Of a stretch of DNA of 5,947 nucleotides, positions 1 to 5,743 are shown piece by piece. The position numbers were made by a program, and so were the translations under genes. The notes below the pieces were generated by a model. The model was not told where the DNA came from. It saw only the letters and a program-made list of their open reading frames with translations, and searched no databases. Each line of letters opens with the position of its first letter. The first letter of the stretch is position 1. Source of the stretch: Bacillota bacterium (GTDB lineage Bacteria > Bacillota > Clostridia > Oscillospirales > Ruminococcaceae); NCBI GenBank assembly GCA_023396215.1, contig JAEWWW010000157.1, positions 1 through 5,947 on the forward strand, read 5' to 3'.

Positions 1-674
1 TGACCGCCAACCTGCTGGAATCCACCGGCACCAACACGGCGGTCTTTATGGCGGGCGAGTTGCCCCCCAAAAAGCGCAACGCCTCGCGGCCCAAGCTTTC
101 GCCCACCTTTGCCTATCTGCTGGCCGCCATGGGGGTAACGCTGGTGCTCATCGGCTCGGCGCTGTTTTACCTGATGAACAATGTCTTCCCCGACCTGCTG
201 TCGCCCTCTACCTCGCAGACGTCCTCCTCCGAAAGCGAAAGCTCTTCCCAACCGCCGGTGCTGCGCGCCCCTTCGTTTATCGGGCTGTATATTGAAACGG
301 TAAAGAAAAATACCGCCGCCGAAACAAACTTTAATGTTTCTATTTTGGAATCCTACCACGACGAGTTCCCCTCCGGGGTGGTTTTTGACCAATCGCCGGC
401 AGCCGACGCCCAGATTGAGGAGGGTACCACCATCACCCTCTATGTCAGCAAAGGCCCCGAGGCGGTGCCGATGCCCAATCTGGTGGGCAGCAGCCTCGAG
501 TTTGCCATGGATACCCTGACCCGCATGGGCATCAAGTTCGACATCATCGAGCTGGCCGAGGAGGACGCAGACCCCAACATCATTCTGCGCACCGACAAGG
601 CCCCCGGCACGGAAATCAGGAAAAACAAGGACACCGTAACCCTCTTTATCAAAGAGGGAGTCAATATCGACTGA
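1..674 (+). CDS. prkC: PASTA-domain Ser/Thr protein kinase, C-terminal part (partial at 5' end)
   Basis: The reading frame is open from base 3 to the TGA at 672-674, giving 223 residues; the ATG at 48 is internal. Fragment order: a basic juxtamembrane stretch (PPKKR about residues 21-25), one hydrophobic helix (about 36-58), a Ser/Thr/Glu-rich linker (about 67-85), then two PASTA repeats (about 87-153 and 154-220). The second has the clear PMPNLVG...A..L...G pattern and ends TVTLFIKEG; the first is more divergent at its start (APSFIGL) but keeps the QSPAAD..I..GT.ITLYVSKG ending. A membrane helix directly before PASTA repeats is the layout of PrkC/Stk1 kinases, which sense muropeptides or lipid II outside the cell and phosphorylate cell-wall and growth proteins inside. 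In PASTA penicillin-binding proteins the repeats instead follow a transpeptidase domain. The kinase domain lies upstream of the window, so its activity is inferred. Two repeats is few for the family, and the external part is complete here. The usual neighbour rsgA does not follow. Confidence 0.9.
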   Translation, partial: TANLLESTGTNTAVFMAGELPPKKRNASRPKLSPTFAYLLAAMGVTLVLIGSALFYLMNNVFPDLLSPSTSQTSSSESESSSQPPVLRAPSFIGLYIETVKKNTAAETNFNVSILESYHDEFPSGVVFDQSPAADAQIEEGTTITLYVSKGPEAVPMPNLVGSSLEFAMDTLTRMGIKFDIIELAEEDADPNIILRTDKAPGTEIRKNKDTVTLFIKEGVNID

Positions 675-760
675 TACCGCCCTCCCGCCAAAACACCGGC
701 CTGCCTTTTCCCTCTCGCTTTGGGTGGAGTCGGTTTTTGGGGAGCGCAGCGTCACGACAA

Positions 761-767
761 AAGGAGG
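761..767 (+). promoter_or_regulatory. Strong ribosome binding site that sets the isomerase start
   Basis: AAGGAGG lies 7 bases before the ATG at 775. An earlier in-frame start at 724 would add 17 residues encoded across this site and has no ribosome binding site of its own, so 775 is preferred. Confidence 0.85.
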
Positions 768-774
768 CCCACCA

Positions 775-1584
775 ATGAAGCTGGCTTTTTCAACATTAGG
801 GTGCCCCGGCTGGTCCTGGGACGAGATTTTTGCCACCGCCAAGGATTTAGGCCTGAAGGGCATTGAGGTGCGGGGCGTTGGCAATGAGATGTACGCCCCG
901 GCCATCAAGCAGTTTACATCGAGCCACGCGGCAGCCACCATGGAACGGGTGCGCGGCGCAGGGCTGGAGGTTCCTATCCTCACCTCGGGAGCCAGCCTCG
1001 GCCTCCCCGGCGACACCGAGGCCCCCATGCGGGAGGCCCTCGATTACATCGCTCTGGCGGCAAAGCTGGGAGTGGCCTTTGTACGCGTGATGATTGCCCC
1101 TACCCCCCACCCAAGCGAAGCCGACCTTGCACAGGCCAAACAGCTTTACGGGCAGCTCTGCGCAACCGCAAAGGAGCAGGGCGTTACCGTGCTCATTGAA
1201 ACCAACGGCCCGCTGGCAGACTCCCGCGAGATGCGCCGGTTTGTCGAGGACGCCGACCCGGCAGCCGCAGGGGTGCTTTGGGATATTCACCACCCTTACC
1301 GCTATTTTGGCGAAACGCCCCGGCAGACCTATGAAAACCTGGGCAGTTGGATAAAGTATATTCATGTCAAGGATTCGGTGATGCAGGAGGGGCAGGTCAA
1401 TTACCGCATGATGGGCTACGGCGACGTGCCGGTATTGGATACCCTGCGGGTGCTGCATCAAAACGGCTATCAGGGCTATGTGTCGCTGGAGTGGGTCAAG
1501 CGCTGGTGCCCCGACCTGCAGGAGCCGGGCATTGTGTTTTCGCATTATGTAAACTACATGAGCCTGCTGGAAAGGCAGCTTTAG
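775..1584 (+). CDS. Sugar phosphate isomerase/epimerase-like TIM-barrel protein
   Basis: A 269-residue protein of the xylose isomerase-like TIM-barrel (AP endonuclease 2 type) superfamily. Barrel strands with likely metal ligands occur in the expected order: IEVRG (30-34), VLIETNG (139-145, E142), GVLWDIHHPYRYFGE (166-180, D170 and H172/H173), YIHVKDS (195-201, H197 and D200), and YVSLEW (235-240, E239). This E...D/H...H...E set normally binds a divalent metal for isomerising or epimerising a sugar, sugar phosphate or inositol-type substrate; the substrate cannot be told from sequence. The length fits the family (250-300). No signal peptide is seen, so it should be cytoplasmic. It follows the kinase by 100 bases with no visible terminator between, so co-transcription is possible, and it ends before the hairpin at 1634. 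It is not ribulose-phosphate 3-epimerase, another TIM barrel often found near prkC: the N-terminal and metal motifs differ. Confidence 0.88.
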   Translation: MKLAFSTLGCPGWSWDEIFATAKDLGLKGIEVRGVGNEMYAPAIKQFTSSHAAATMERVRGAGLEVPILTSGASLGLPGDTEAPMREALDYIALAAKLGVAFVRVMIAPTPHPSEADLAQAKQLYGQLCATAKEQGVTVLIETNGPLADSREMRRFVEDADPAAAGVLWDIHHPYRYFGETPRQTYENLGSWIKYIHVKDSVMQEGQVNYRMMGYGDVPVLDTLRVLHQNGYQGYVSLEWVKRWCPDLQEPGIVFSHYVNYMSLLERQL

Positions 1585-1633
1585 CCCCTGCACAGGGATA
1601 GGCCGTACCGCCGATATATTTTGATAAACCAGG

Positions 1634-1663
1634 AACAGCCCTCTGCGCGGGGGCTGTTTTTTT
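1634..1663 (+). terminator. Intrinsic terminator after the isomerase gene
   Basis: An 8-bp perfect stem, AACAGCCC (1634-1641) with GGGCTGTT (1651-1658), has a 9-base loop and a run of seven T at 1657-1663. On the opposite strand no T-run follows the hairpin, so it acts rightwards. It closes the kinase/isomerase unit. Confidence 0.88.
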
Positions 1664-1691
1664 GACCGCTTGCGGCCTGCTGTGCTACAAT
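1662..1691 (+). promoter_or_regulatory. SigA-type promoter with extended -10, for the exported protein gene
   Basis: TTGACC (-35, 1662-1667), an 18-base spacer, and TACAAT (-10, 1686-1691) preceded by TGC (1683-1685), an extended -10. The predicted start of transcription is near 1698, giving a leader of about 93 bases. The -35 box begins inside the T-run of the preceding terminator. The leader has only weak stems (for example AGCGG 1705-1709 with CCGCT 1721-1725) and no riboswitch that can be recognised. Confidence 0.75.
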
Positions 1692-1790
1692 CGGTATATA
1701 GAAAAGCGGTGGGGTGGATGCCGCTCCCGGGGCTGATGCGGCGCTGCCCTAAGTTAGGCAAAGCCTTGGCTTGCGGAACAGGAGGCGCTT

Positions 1791-2456
1791 ATGAGAAAGA
1801 AGGGTCTGGTTGCTGCGGCGGGGCTTCTGTTGGCTCTGGCTGCCATCCTCTATACCGCCCGGGAGCCGAAGAACCCCTTCCCACTGAGTGCAGTGACCAT
1901 TGAAGCCGCCTTCGCAGCGCAGGAGCTGGATTGGGAGCTCCGGGAGACCCAGTCGTTTATGCAGGGCCACGAAACCCACATGGTTTACAACCAAAATGAT
2001 AAGGCCACCGCCACCCTCACCAGCTATGAAGCAGTGGGCAACCGGGGGCTGGTTTTGCAGTTGCTCTACCCCGGCGCGGCTTCCTCCATCAGCGAGGCGG
2101 TGGGTCAAGAGCAGTGGCCGCAGATGTTTGCCCTTGCCTTTGGCCTCTATGGCGGCCCGGCCAACACCGGCCGGCTTTACCGGCAGCTTGCGTCCTATCT
2201 GGAGACCGAAGCCTATGAGCCCAGGGAGCGGCAGATACGCTGGCTCCGAAAGGCCGGGAATATGCATCTGGTGGTTACCGTGATGCCCTCAAAAAAGTAT
2301 TACGGGCAGTTTGACCTGCAGCAGATTGAACTGATGAACAGCCGCTACTATGAGGAGTATCTGGCCATGTGGCAGAGCAGCCGCGAAATACATCTGGAAC
2401 TGGAACGGCAGCGGGCCACAGGCGACGCGAGGTGGCGGTACAGTTGGGAAAGCTGA
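1791..2456 (+). CDS. Uncharacterised exported or membrane-anchored protein (221 aa)
   Basis: No family is recognised. The ATG at 1791 follows AGGAGG (1780-1785) by 5 bases. The N-terminus is MRKK plus a hydrophobic stretch (about 5-22), either an uncleaved anchor or a signal peptide. There is no lipobox, and the protein has no cysteine at all. The remaining roughly 195 residues should lie outside the membrane. They look like a mixed alpha/beta domain: strands near 73-93 (TATLTSYE, GLVLQLLYP) and 158-165 (MHLVVTVM), helical stretches near 106-140 and 176-200, and a charged, Trp/Arg-rich tail (WRYSWES). Aromatic residues are frequent in 170-194 (KKYYGQF, SRYYEEYLAMW). It is a single-gene unit, with its own promoter at 1662-1691 and a terminator at 2493-2528. 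Codon and base use match the neighbouring GC-rich genes, so it looks resident. A role at the cell surface is inferred only from the N-terminus. Confidence 0.85.
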   Translation: MRKKGLVAAAGLLLALAAILYTAREPKNPFPLSAVTIEAAFAAQELDWELRETQSFMQGHETHMVYNQNDKATATLTSYEAVGNRGLVLQLLYPGAASSISEAVGQEQWPQMFALAFGLYGGPANTGRLYRQLASYLETEAYEPRERQIRWLRKAGNMHLVVTVMPSKKYYGQFDLQQIELMNSRYYEEYLAMWQSSREIHLELERQRATGDARWRYSWES

Positions 2457-2492
2457 CCCGTTACCCAGACGCTGACACCCATTACAACAGCG

Positions 2493-2528
2493 AAGGCCCG
2501 CCCCACTTTTGCGGGGCAGGCCTTTTTT
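2493..2528 (+). terminator. Intrinsic terminator after the exported protein gene
   Basis: A 12-bp stem with one mismatch, AAGGCCCGCCCC (2493-2504) with GGGGCAGGCCTT (2513-2524), has an 8-base loop and a T-run at 2523-2528. It sits between the converging genes. For leftward transcripts from mazF the same hairpin lacks a following T-run, so it would be at best a partial stop there. Confidence 0.88.
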
Positions 2529-2556
2529 GCTTCACATCTTCTTTTTTTGCGCCAAG

Positions 2557-2931
2557 TTATGTAACCTCGGCGTGACCGTGTTTTTCAGCGCCTAAACCGA
2601 AGCTGATGGAGAGTGCCCGATCCACATTGCTCATGGAGTTTTCGTCAAGCCTGCCCATCTTTTCTTTCAGGCGTCTTTTGTCTATTGTTCGAATCTGCTC
2701 AAGCAAAACAACTGAATCTTTAGCCAACCCGCAATTGTGTGAACTAAGCTCAATATGGGTTGGCAACCGAGATTTTTCTTTTTGGCTGGTGATTGCCGCT
2801 GCAATCACAGTGGGGCTGAACTTGTTGCCCAGGTCGTTCTGCACAATGAGAACCGGCCTTACGCCTCCCTGTTCTGAACCCACCACCGGGCTCAGGTCGG
2901 CATAATAAATGTCGCCTCTTTTGACAGTCAC
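2557..2931 (-). CDS. mazF: MazF/PemK-family endoribonuclease toxin (NdoA-like)
   Basis: A 124-residue sequence-specific mRNA interferase, very close in remembered sequence to Bacillus subtilis NdoA/MazF: VKRGDIYYADLSPVVGSEQG near the start, GGVRPVLIVQND, SPTVIAAAIT, LPTHIEL, DSVVLLEQIRTIDK. With the GTG start at 2931, R25 and T48, the catalytic positions described for the Bacillus enzyme, fall at identical numbers; this and the ribosome binding site at 2942-2945 favour 2931 over the GTG at 2940, which would add three residues. The family folds as an SH3-like dimer and cuts single-stranded RNA; NdoA cuts at U^ACAU. The C-terminus (AEKHGHAEVT) runs about 8 residues longer than NdoA. No antitoxin gene lies on either side: upstream is 181 bases of non-coding sequence then a lipoprotein gene, downstream a converging unrelated gene. 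GC is far lower than in the neighbours (about 40% in 2701-2760). All catalytic residues are kept, so it is probably active. Confidence 0.93.
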   Translation of the reverse strand: MTVKRGDIYYADLSPVVGSEQGGVRPVLIVQNDLGNKFSPTVIAAAITSQKEKSRLPTHIELSSHNCGLAKDSVVLLEQIRTIDKRRLKEKMGRLDENSMSNVDRALSISFGLGAEKHGHAEVT

Positions 2932-2941
2932 GTTTATCACG

Positions 2942-2945
2942 CTCC
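2942..2945 (-). promoter_or_regulatory. Ribosome binding site that decides the mazF GTG start
   Basis: GGAG (2945-2942 read on the - strand) lies 10 bases before the GTG at 2931 but only 1 base before the GTG at 2940, which is too close to use. This supports 2931, although the spacing is on the long side. Confidence 0.6.
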
Positions 2946-2985
2946 GTCTGTGATTTTTTTATTTCAGCCTTATTTTTGCCAGAAA

Positions 2986-3012
2986 ATTATACTTTAATCA
3001 CAGGAATTTCAT
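2986..3012 (-). promoter_or_regulatory. Candidate mazF promoter
   Basis: A perfect TATAAT lies at 2991-2986 on the - strand in AT-rich sequence, placing a transcription start near 2979, about 48 bases before the GTG. The -35 side is weak: ATGAAA at 3012-3007 gives a 15-base spacer and a second ATGAAA at 3018-3013 gives 21. Because a strong hairpin closes the upstream lipoprotein gene, mazF needs its own promoter, and this is the best candidate. Confidence 0.45.
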
Positions 3013-3076
3013 TTTCATGGCGTTTGGTTGTGGCCTGCCATATTACATAATATTAAATTCCTTGCCCTTTTGACAG

Positions 3077-3110
3077 AACAAGACCGCCTTGCTGCGAAGG
3101 CGGTCTTGTT
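3077..3110 (-). terminator. Perfect 14-bp hairpin terminating the acpS-nnr-lipoprotein operon
   Basis: AACAAGACCGCCTT (3077-3090) pairs perfectly with AAGGCGGTCTTGTT (3097-3110) around a 6-base loop. On the - strand it begins 2 bases after the lipoprotein stop, is preceded by an A-run, and ends in a U-rich but not clean tail (UUGUUCUGU). On the + strand the tail TTGTTTTT is better, but no rightward gene lies just upstream, so it may work both ways. It separates mazF from the operon. Confidence 0.75.
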
Positions 3111-3112
3111 TT

Positions 3113-3649
3113 TCAGCTTAAGAATTTAAAGTTTTTAAACTCTATTTCCAGTTGTTCATCCGGTATTGAAAGATTCAATAAATTTCCTTTTTCGGGGTCT
3201 ATTTTAAAGATAAACTCCCCTGTTCCCGCCTTGCCCGAGGCGGTCAGCACCCGGTTGTCGTACTCAAGGTCAACCCCCTCCTGCTTAAGGGTGGTATCCA
3301 GCGCGCTGATCAGCAGCTTGATGGCGGCGCTGCCCGGCACGCTGGCGGGGTCGACGCTCATGCTCAGCCCCATGTAGGAGATATTCACCTTATCCTCGGT
3401 GAACACCAGCTCGGTATCCTTCAGCGACTCCGGCGCTAACATGCGCACCGTGCAGCTCCCCGGCGACTGGCGGGTGAATATCGCTTCGGCCTGCAGGTCG
3501 CCCAGCTTGATTTCCAGATTGCTCTCAAAGGCGGCGTCCAGCTTTTCGGCCGTCTTTTTGGCCGCTTGCGTGTTTTTTTTGCCGGCTCCGGCGCAGCCCG
3601 CCAGCAGCAGGCAGAGCGCCAATATCCCCGAAAGAATTCTCAACTTCAA
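3113..3649 (-). CDS. Small lipoprotein in the YdcC position of the acpS cluster
   Basis: 178 residues with a clear lipoprotein signal peptide: KLR, a hydrophobic core (about 5-17) and the lipobox LAGC, so Cys19 would be lipidated after cleavage by signal peptidase II. The start is TTG at 3649; GGAGGG (3665-3660) lies 10 bases before it, and no in-frame ATG or GTG fits better. The mature part is short, Lys/Ala-rich at first, then mostly beta strand with alternating polar and hydrophobic residues (LEIKLGDLQAEAIF, VRMLAPESLKDTELVF, NISYMGLSMSV, EFIFKID, EQLEIEFKNFKF). That looks like a LolA/LppX-type half-barrel, which would agree with B. subtilis YdcC, encoded at the same place after acpS; this is inferred from pattern and position, not a clear match. 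It lies 69 bases after nnr and is probably co-transcribed. The 3' 70-80 bases are AT-rich while the rest is GC-rich. Confidence 0.85.
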   Translation of the reverse strand: MKLRILSGILALCLLLAGCAGAGKKNTQAAKKTAEKLDAAFESNLEIKLGDLQAEAIFTRQSPGSCTVRMLAPESLKDTELVFTEDKVNISYMGLSMSVDPASVPGSAAIKLLISALDTTLKQEGVDLEYDNRVLTASGKAGTGEFIFKIDPEKGNLLNLSIPDEQLEIEFKNFKFLS

Positions 3650-3659
3650 AACTGCAACA

Positions 3660-3665
3660 CCCTCC
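3660..3665 (-). promoter_or_regulatory. Ribosome binding site for the TTG-started lipoprotein gene
   Basis: GGAGGG at 3665-3660 on the - strand, 10 bases before the TTG at 3649. A second TTG at 3643 would be 16 bases away and is less likely. A GTG at 3660 is out of frame. Confidence 0.6.
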
Positions 3666-3675
3666 GCTTCTTGGC

Positions 3676-3718
3676 GCCTGTATCCCCAGACGCCCCGGCC
3701 CAGGGGGTGGATACAGGC
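3676..3718 (-). repeat. Intercistronic inverted repeat between nnr and the lipoprotein gene
   Basis: GCCTGTATCC (3676-3685) and GGATACAGGC (3709-3718) form a perfect 10-bp stem, and the inner C-run and G-run could add pairs. On the - strand the stem begins at the base after the nnr stop codon. It is followed by GCCAAGAAGCGG, with no T-run, so it is not a standard terminator. It could stabilise the upstream mRNA end, mark a processing site or reduce read-through. Confidence 0.7.
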
Positions 3719-5245
3719 TCACAGGCCCAGCTCGAGAAACACATCCCCCATGCAGACGACGAGATCGGTCGGCTGCATGGCGGTGGCGGAAAAGCGCCCG
3801 GCGGCAATGCTGCCCGCCCTGCCGTGCAGCCACGCCCCGCAGGCGGCGGCATCTGCCGGGGCCAGCCCCTGCGCCGCCAAACCGCCTATGACCCCTAAGA
3901 GCACGTCGCCGCTGCCCGCCTTAGCCATGCCGGGGCTGCCGGAGCAACTCAGGCGCAGCCGCCCATCGGGCGAAAACACCAGCGTGGTGGCCCCCTTGAG
4001 CAGCAGGGTCACGCCATATTCACCCGCAAAACGGCTGCCGATGGCAGCGCTTTCGGCCAACACCTCGGCCACCGGCCTGCCCAACAGGCGCGCCAGCTCG
4101 GCGGGGTGCGGGGTCAAAACCACCGGACAACCGGCCCTTTTTAGTATATCTATGTCACCCGCCAGCGCATTTATACCGTCGGCGTCCAAAATCAGCGTCG
4201 AGGTGCTGCCAGTGAGCAGCCCCTTGATAATCTGCCTGATATCGCTGCCCTGCCCCAACCCGCACCCGGCCACCACGGCGGTGGCGCGCCCAGCTTCTGC
4301 CAGAATACCGGGCAGCGAAGCGGCCGACAGCCCCCTGTCCTGCTCTGCTTCGCAGGGCAGCAGCACCGCTTCGGGGGCGCCTTGGCTCACCATATGGCAC
4401 ACCTGCCGGGTGGAGGCAAGGATGACATACCCCACCCCGCTGCGCAGCGCCCCCTTGGTGGAAAGGGCGGCGGCTCCGGGGTAGCGCCCGCTCCCGGCAA
4501 GGTTGAGCAGCCTGCCGTAGCTGCCCTTGTGGCTGTTGGTGCGCCGGGGCTTGAGCAGCGGTAGCACCGTGTCCTTCTCCATCAGCAGATGGGTGGCGGC
4601 GATGCCCTGCCGCGCTACGGCGGGCACCCCGATATCGACCACAACAAGACTGCCGCAAAGCTCCCGCCCCGGATAGATGAAATGCCCCGGCTTGGCGCTG
4701 TCAAAGGCGACGGTGCAGTTGGCCTCGATGGCGGCAGGGGCGGCTGTGCCGCTGCCCGCGGCCACCCCGGTGGGGATGTCCAGCGCAAAGACGGTGGCCG
4801 CCGATTGGTTGACGGTAGCGCAAAGGGCGGCCAGCGGCCCGGCCAATTGGCCGGAAAAACCGGTGCCCAGTATGCCGTCCACAATCAGCTCCGCTTCGCC
4901 GCACAGGGCCGCAAGGTCGGCCTCGCCGATATCCAGCAGGGCGAGCCCCTCACCGGCAGCGGCCTGATGCATCTTGCGGGCCAGCGAGGTTTGGGGCTTT
5001 TCTGCCACCAGCACCTTGACCCGCGCACCGCTCCGGGCCAGCAGGCGGGCCACCACATAGCCGTCGCCGCCGTTGTTGCCCTTGCCGCAAAGCACCAGCA
5101 CAGCGCGCCCCCAGACATCCTGCTGCTCCTGAATGATGGCCGCGGCAGCTTCACCGGCGGCTATCATCAGCGCCTCGTAGCTGACGCCCAGACGGTCGGC
5201 ATTTTCTTCGGTTTGCTTCATCTGCTGCGGGGTTAAGATGCGCAT
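3719..5245 (-). CDS. nnr: Bifunctional NAD(P)H-hydrate repair enzyme (epimerase + ADP-dependent dehydratase)
   Basis: 508 residues, normal for the fused form. It repairs hydrated NADH and NADPH (NAD(P)HX): the N-terminal YjeF_N domain interconverts the R and S forms, and the C-terminal YjeF_C domain dehydrates the S form using ADP. N-terminal marks: GKGNNGGDGYV (54-64), VDGILGTGF (122-130, with the conserved Asp), ALDIPTG (154-160), KPGH (185-188). C-terminal marks of the ribokinase-like dehydratase: HKGSYGR (239-245), LDADGINAL (353-361), LTPHPAE (377-383), LLKGATT (415-421), and the nucleotide loop GSPGMAKAGSGDVLLG (436-451). The usual LMENAG-type helix motif near residue 26 reads LMIAAG here, a small deviation. 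The ATG at 5245 has AAAGGAG (5260-5254) 8 bases before it. acpS lies 76 bases upstream on the same strand, a common pairing, and no convincing promoter is seen in the gap. The enzyme is cytoplasmic. Confidence 0.96.
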   Translation of the reverse strand: MRILTPQQMKQTEENADRLGVSYEALMIAAGEAAAAIIQEQQDVWGRAVLVLCGKGNNGGDGYVVARLLARSGARVKVLVAEKPQTSLARKMHQAAAGEGLALLDIGEADLAALCGEAELIVDGILGTGFSGQLAGPLAALCATVNQSAATVFALDIPTGVAAGSGTAAPAAIEANCTVAFDSAKPGHFIYPGRELCGSLVVVDIGVPAVARQGIAATHLLMEKDTVLPLLKPRRTNSHKGSYGRLLNLAGSGRYPGAAALSTKGALRSGVGYVILASTRQVCHMVSQGAPEAVLLPCEAEQDRGLSAASLPGILAEAGRATAVVAGCGLGQGSDIRQIIKGLLTGSTSTLILDADGINALAGDIDILKRAGCPVVLTPHPAELARLLGRPVAEVLAESAAIGSRFAGEYGVTLLLKGATTLVFSPDGRLRLSCSGSPGMAKAGSGDVLLGVIGGLAAQGLAPADAAACGAWLHGRAGSIAAGRFSATAMQPTDLVVCMGDVFLELGL

Positions 5246-5321
5246 AGAAAGGGCTCCTTTCCTTCCCGCGTGGCGGGGATGGCCATAAAGGTGAGCGTAT
5301 CATTGCGTTGTTTTGTAAGCC

Positions 5322-5690
5322 TTATTCCTTGTAGGCCACCACCATGGCCACCGCCTGCTCTCTGCTGTGAGAAAGGCTCAGGCTAAAACGCAGGCCCCGC
5401 TGCTCCACAAGCTGCCGGGCCCTGCCGTGAAAGGCGAAATAGGGCGCGCCCTGCGCATCCCGCAGCACCGAAACCTCGCGCAGGGCAAAGCCCCGTATGC
5501 CGGTGCCCAGCGCCTTTGAAAATGCCTCTTTGGCCGCAAAGTGGGCGGCCACCGTGGCGAGCTGCATCCCCTTTTGGGCAAACACCCGGCATTCCTCCTC
5601 TGAGAACCAGCGGGTTAGAAAACCGGGCCGGGCCATGGCGCGGCCGATGCGCTCAATCTCTATGATGTCAACCCCTGTGTAAATCTCCAT
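5322..5690 (-). CDS. acpS: Holo-[acyl-carrier-protein] synthase
   Basis: 122 residues, the normal AcpS size. It transfers the 4'-phosphopantetheine arm of CoA to a serine of apo-ACP, making the active carrier for fatty acid synthesis. Marks seen: GVDIIEIERI (6-15) with metal-binding D8, FAAKEAFSKALGTGI (51-65) with metal-binding E55, and the C-terminal SLSLSHSREQAVA (103-115). The middle has the RWFSEEE element (27-33) typical of the family. The ATG at 5690 is preceded by a purine-rich AGGAAAGGGA (5707-5698), placing GGG 8 bases from the start. It is the first gene of the leftward unit acpS - nnr - lipoprotein, with a candidate promoter just upstream. Confidence 0.96.
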   Translation of the reverse strand: MEIYTGVDIIEIERIGRAMARPGFLTRWFSEEECRVFAQKGMQLATVAAHFAAKEAFSKALGTGIRGFALREVSVLRDAQGAPYFAFHGRARQLVEQRGLRFSLSLSHSREQAVAMVVAYKE

Positions 5691-5743
5691 CGTCGGTTCC
5701 CTTTCCTGGTAGATTATTTCATATACTTTTAATCTTTTTATCT

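Noticed and set aside
847..1761. Long leftward open frame (304 codons) opposite the isomerase gene
   Set aside because: It is a shadow of the isomerase frame, reads through the terminator hairpin and promoter, has no ribosome binding site, and its product is a His/Gly/Pro-rich sequence without motifs.
3000..3018. Leftward ATG AAA ATG AAA TTC CTG TGA micro-frame as a leader peptide for mazF
   Set aside because: It lies upstream of the candidate transcription start and lacks a ribosome binding site.
3017..3073. 18-codon rightward frame just before the hairpin at 3077, as a small peptide or antisense RNA
   Set aside because: An AGGA lies upstream but too far away for comfort, and no convincing rightward promoter was found; chance is the simplest reading.
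3399..4484. Rightward open frame (361 codons) opposite the lipoprotein and nnr genes
   Set aside because: It crosses the end of one real gene into another, is Ser/Ala/Pro-rich in the way GC-rich antisense frames are, and has no start signal.
5246..5321. Separate promoter for nnr in the gap after acpS
   Set aside because: Only poor hexamers (TTACAA, GATACG) were found; co-transcription with acpS is simpler.
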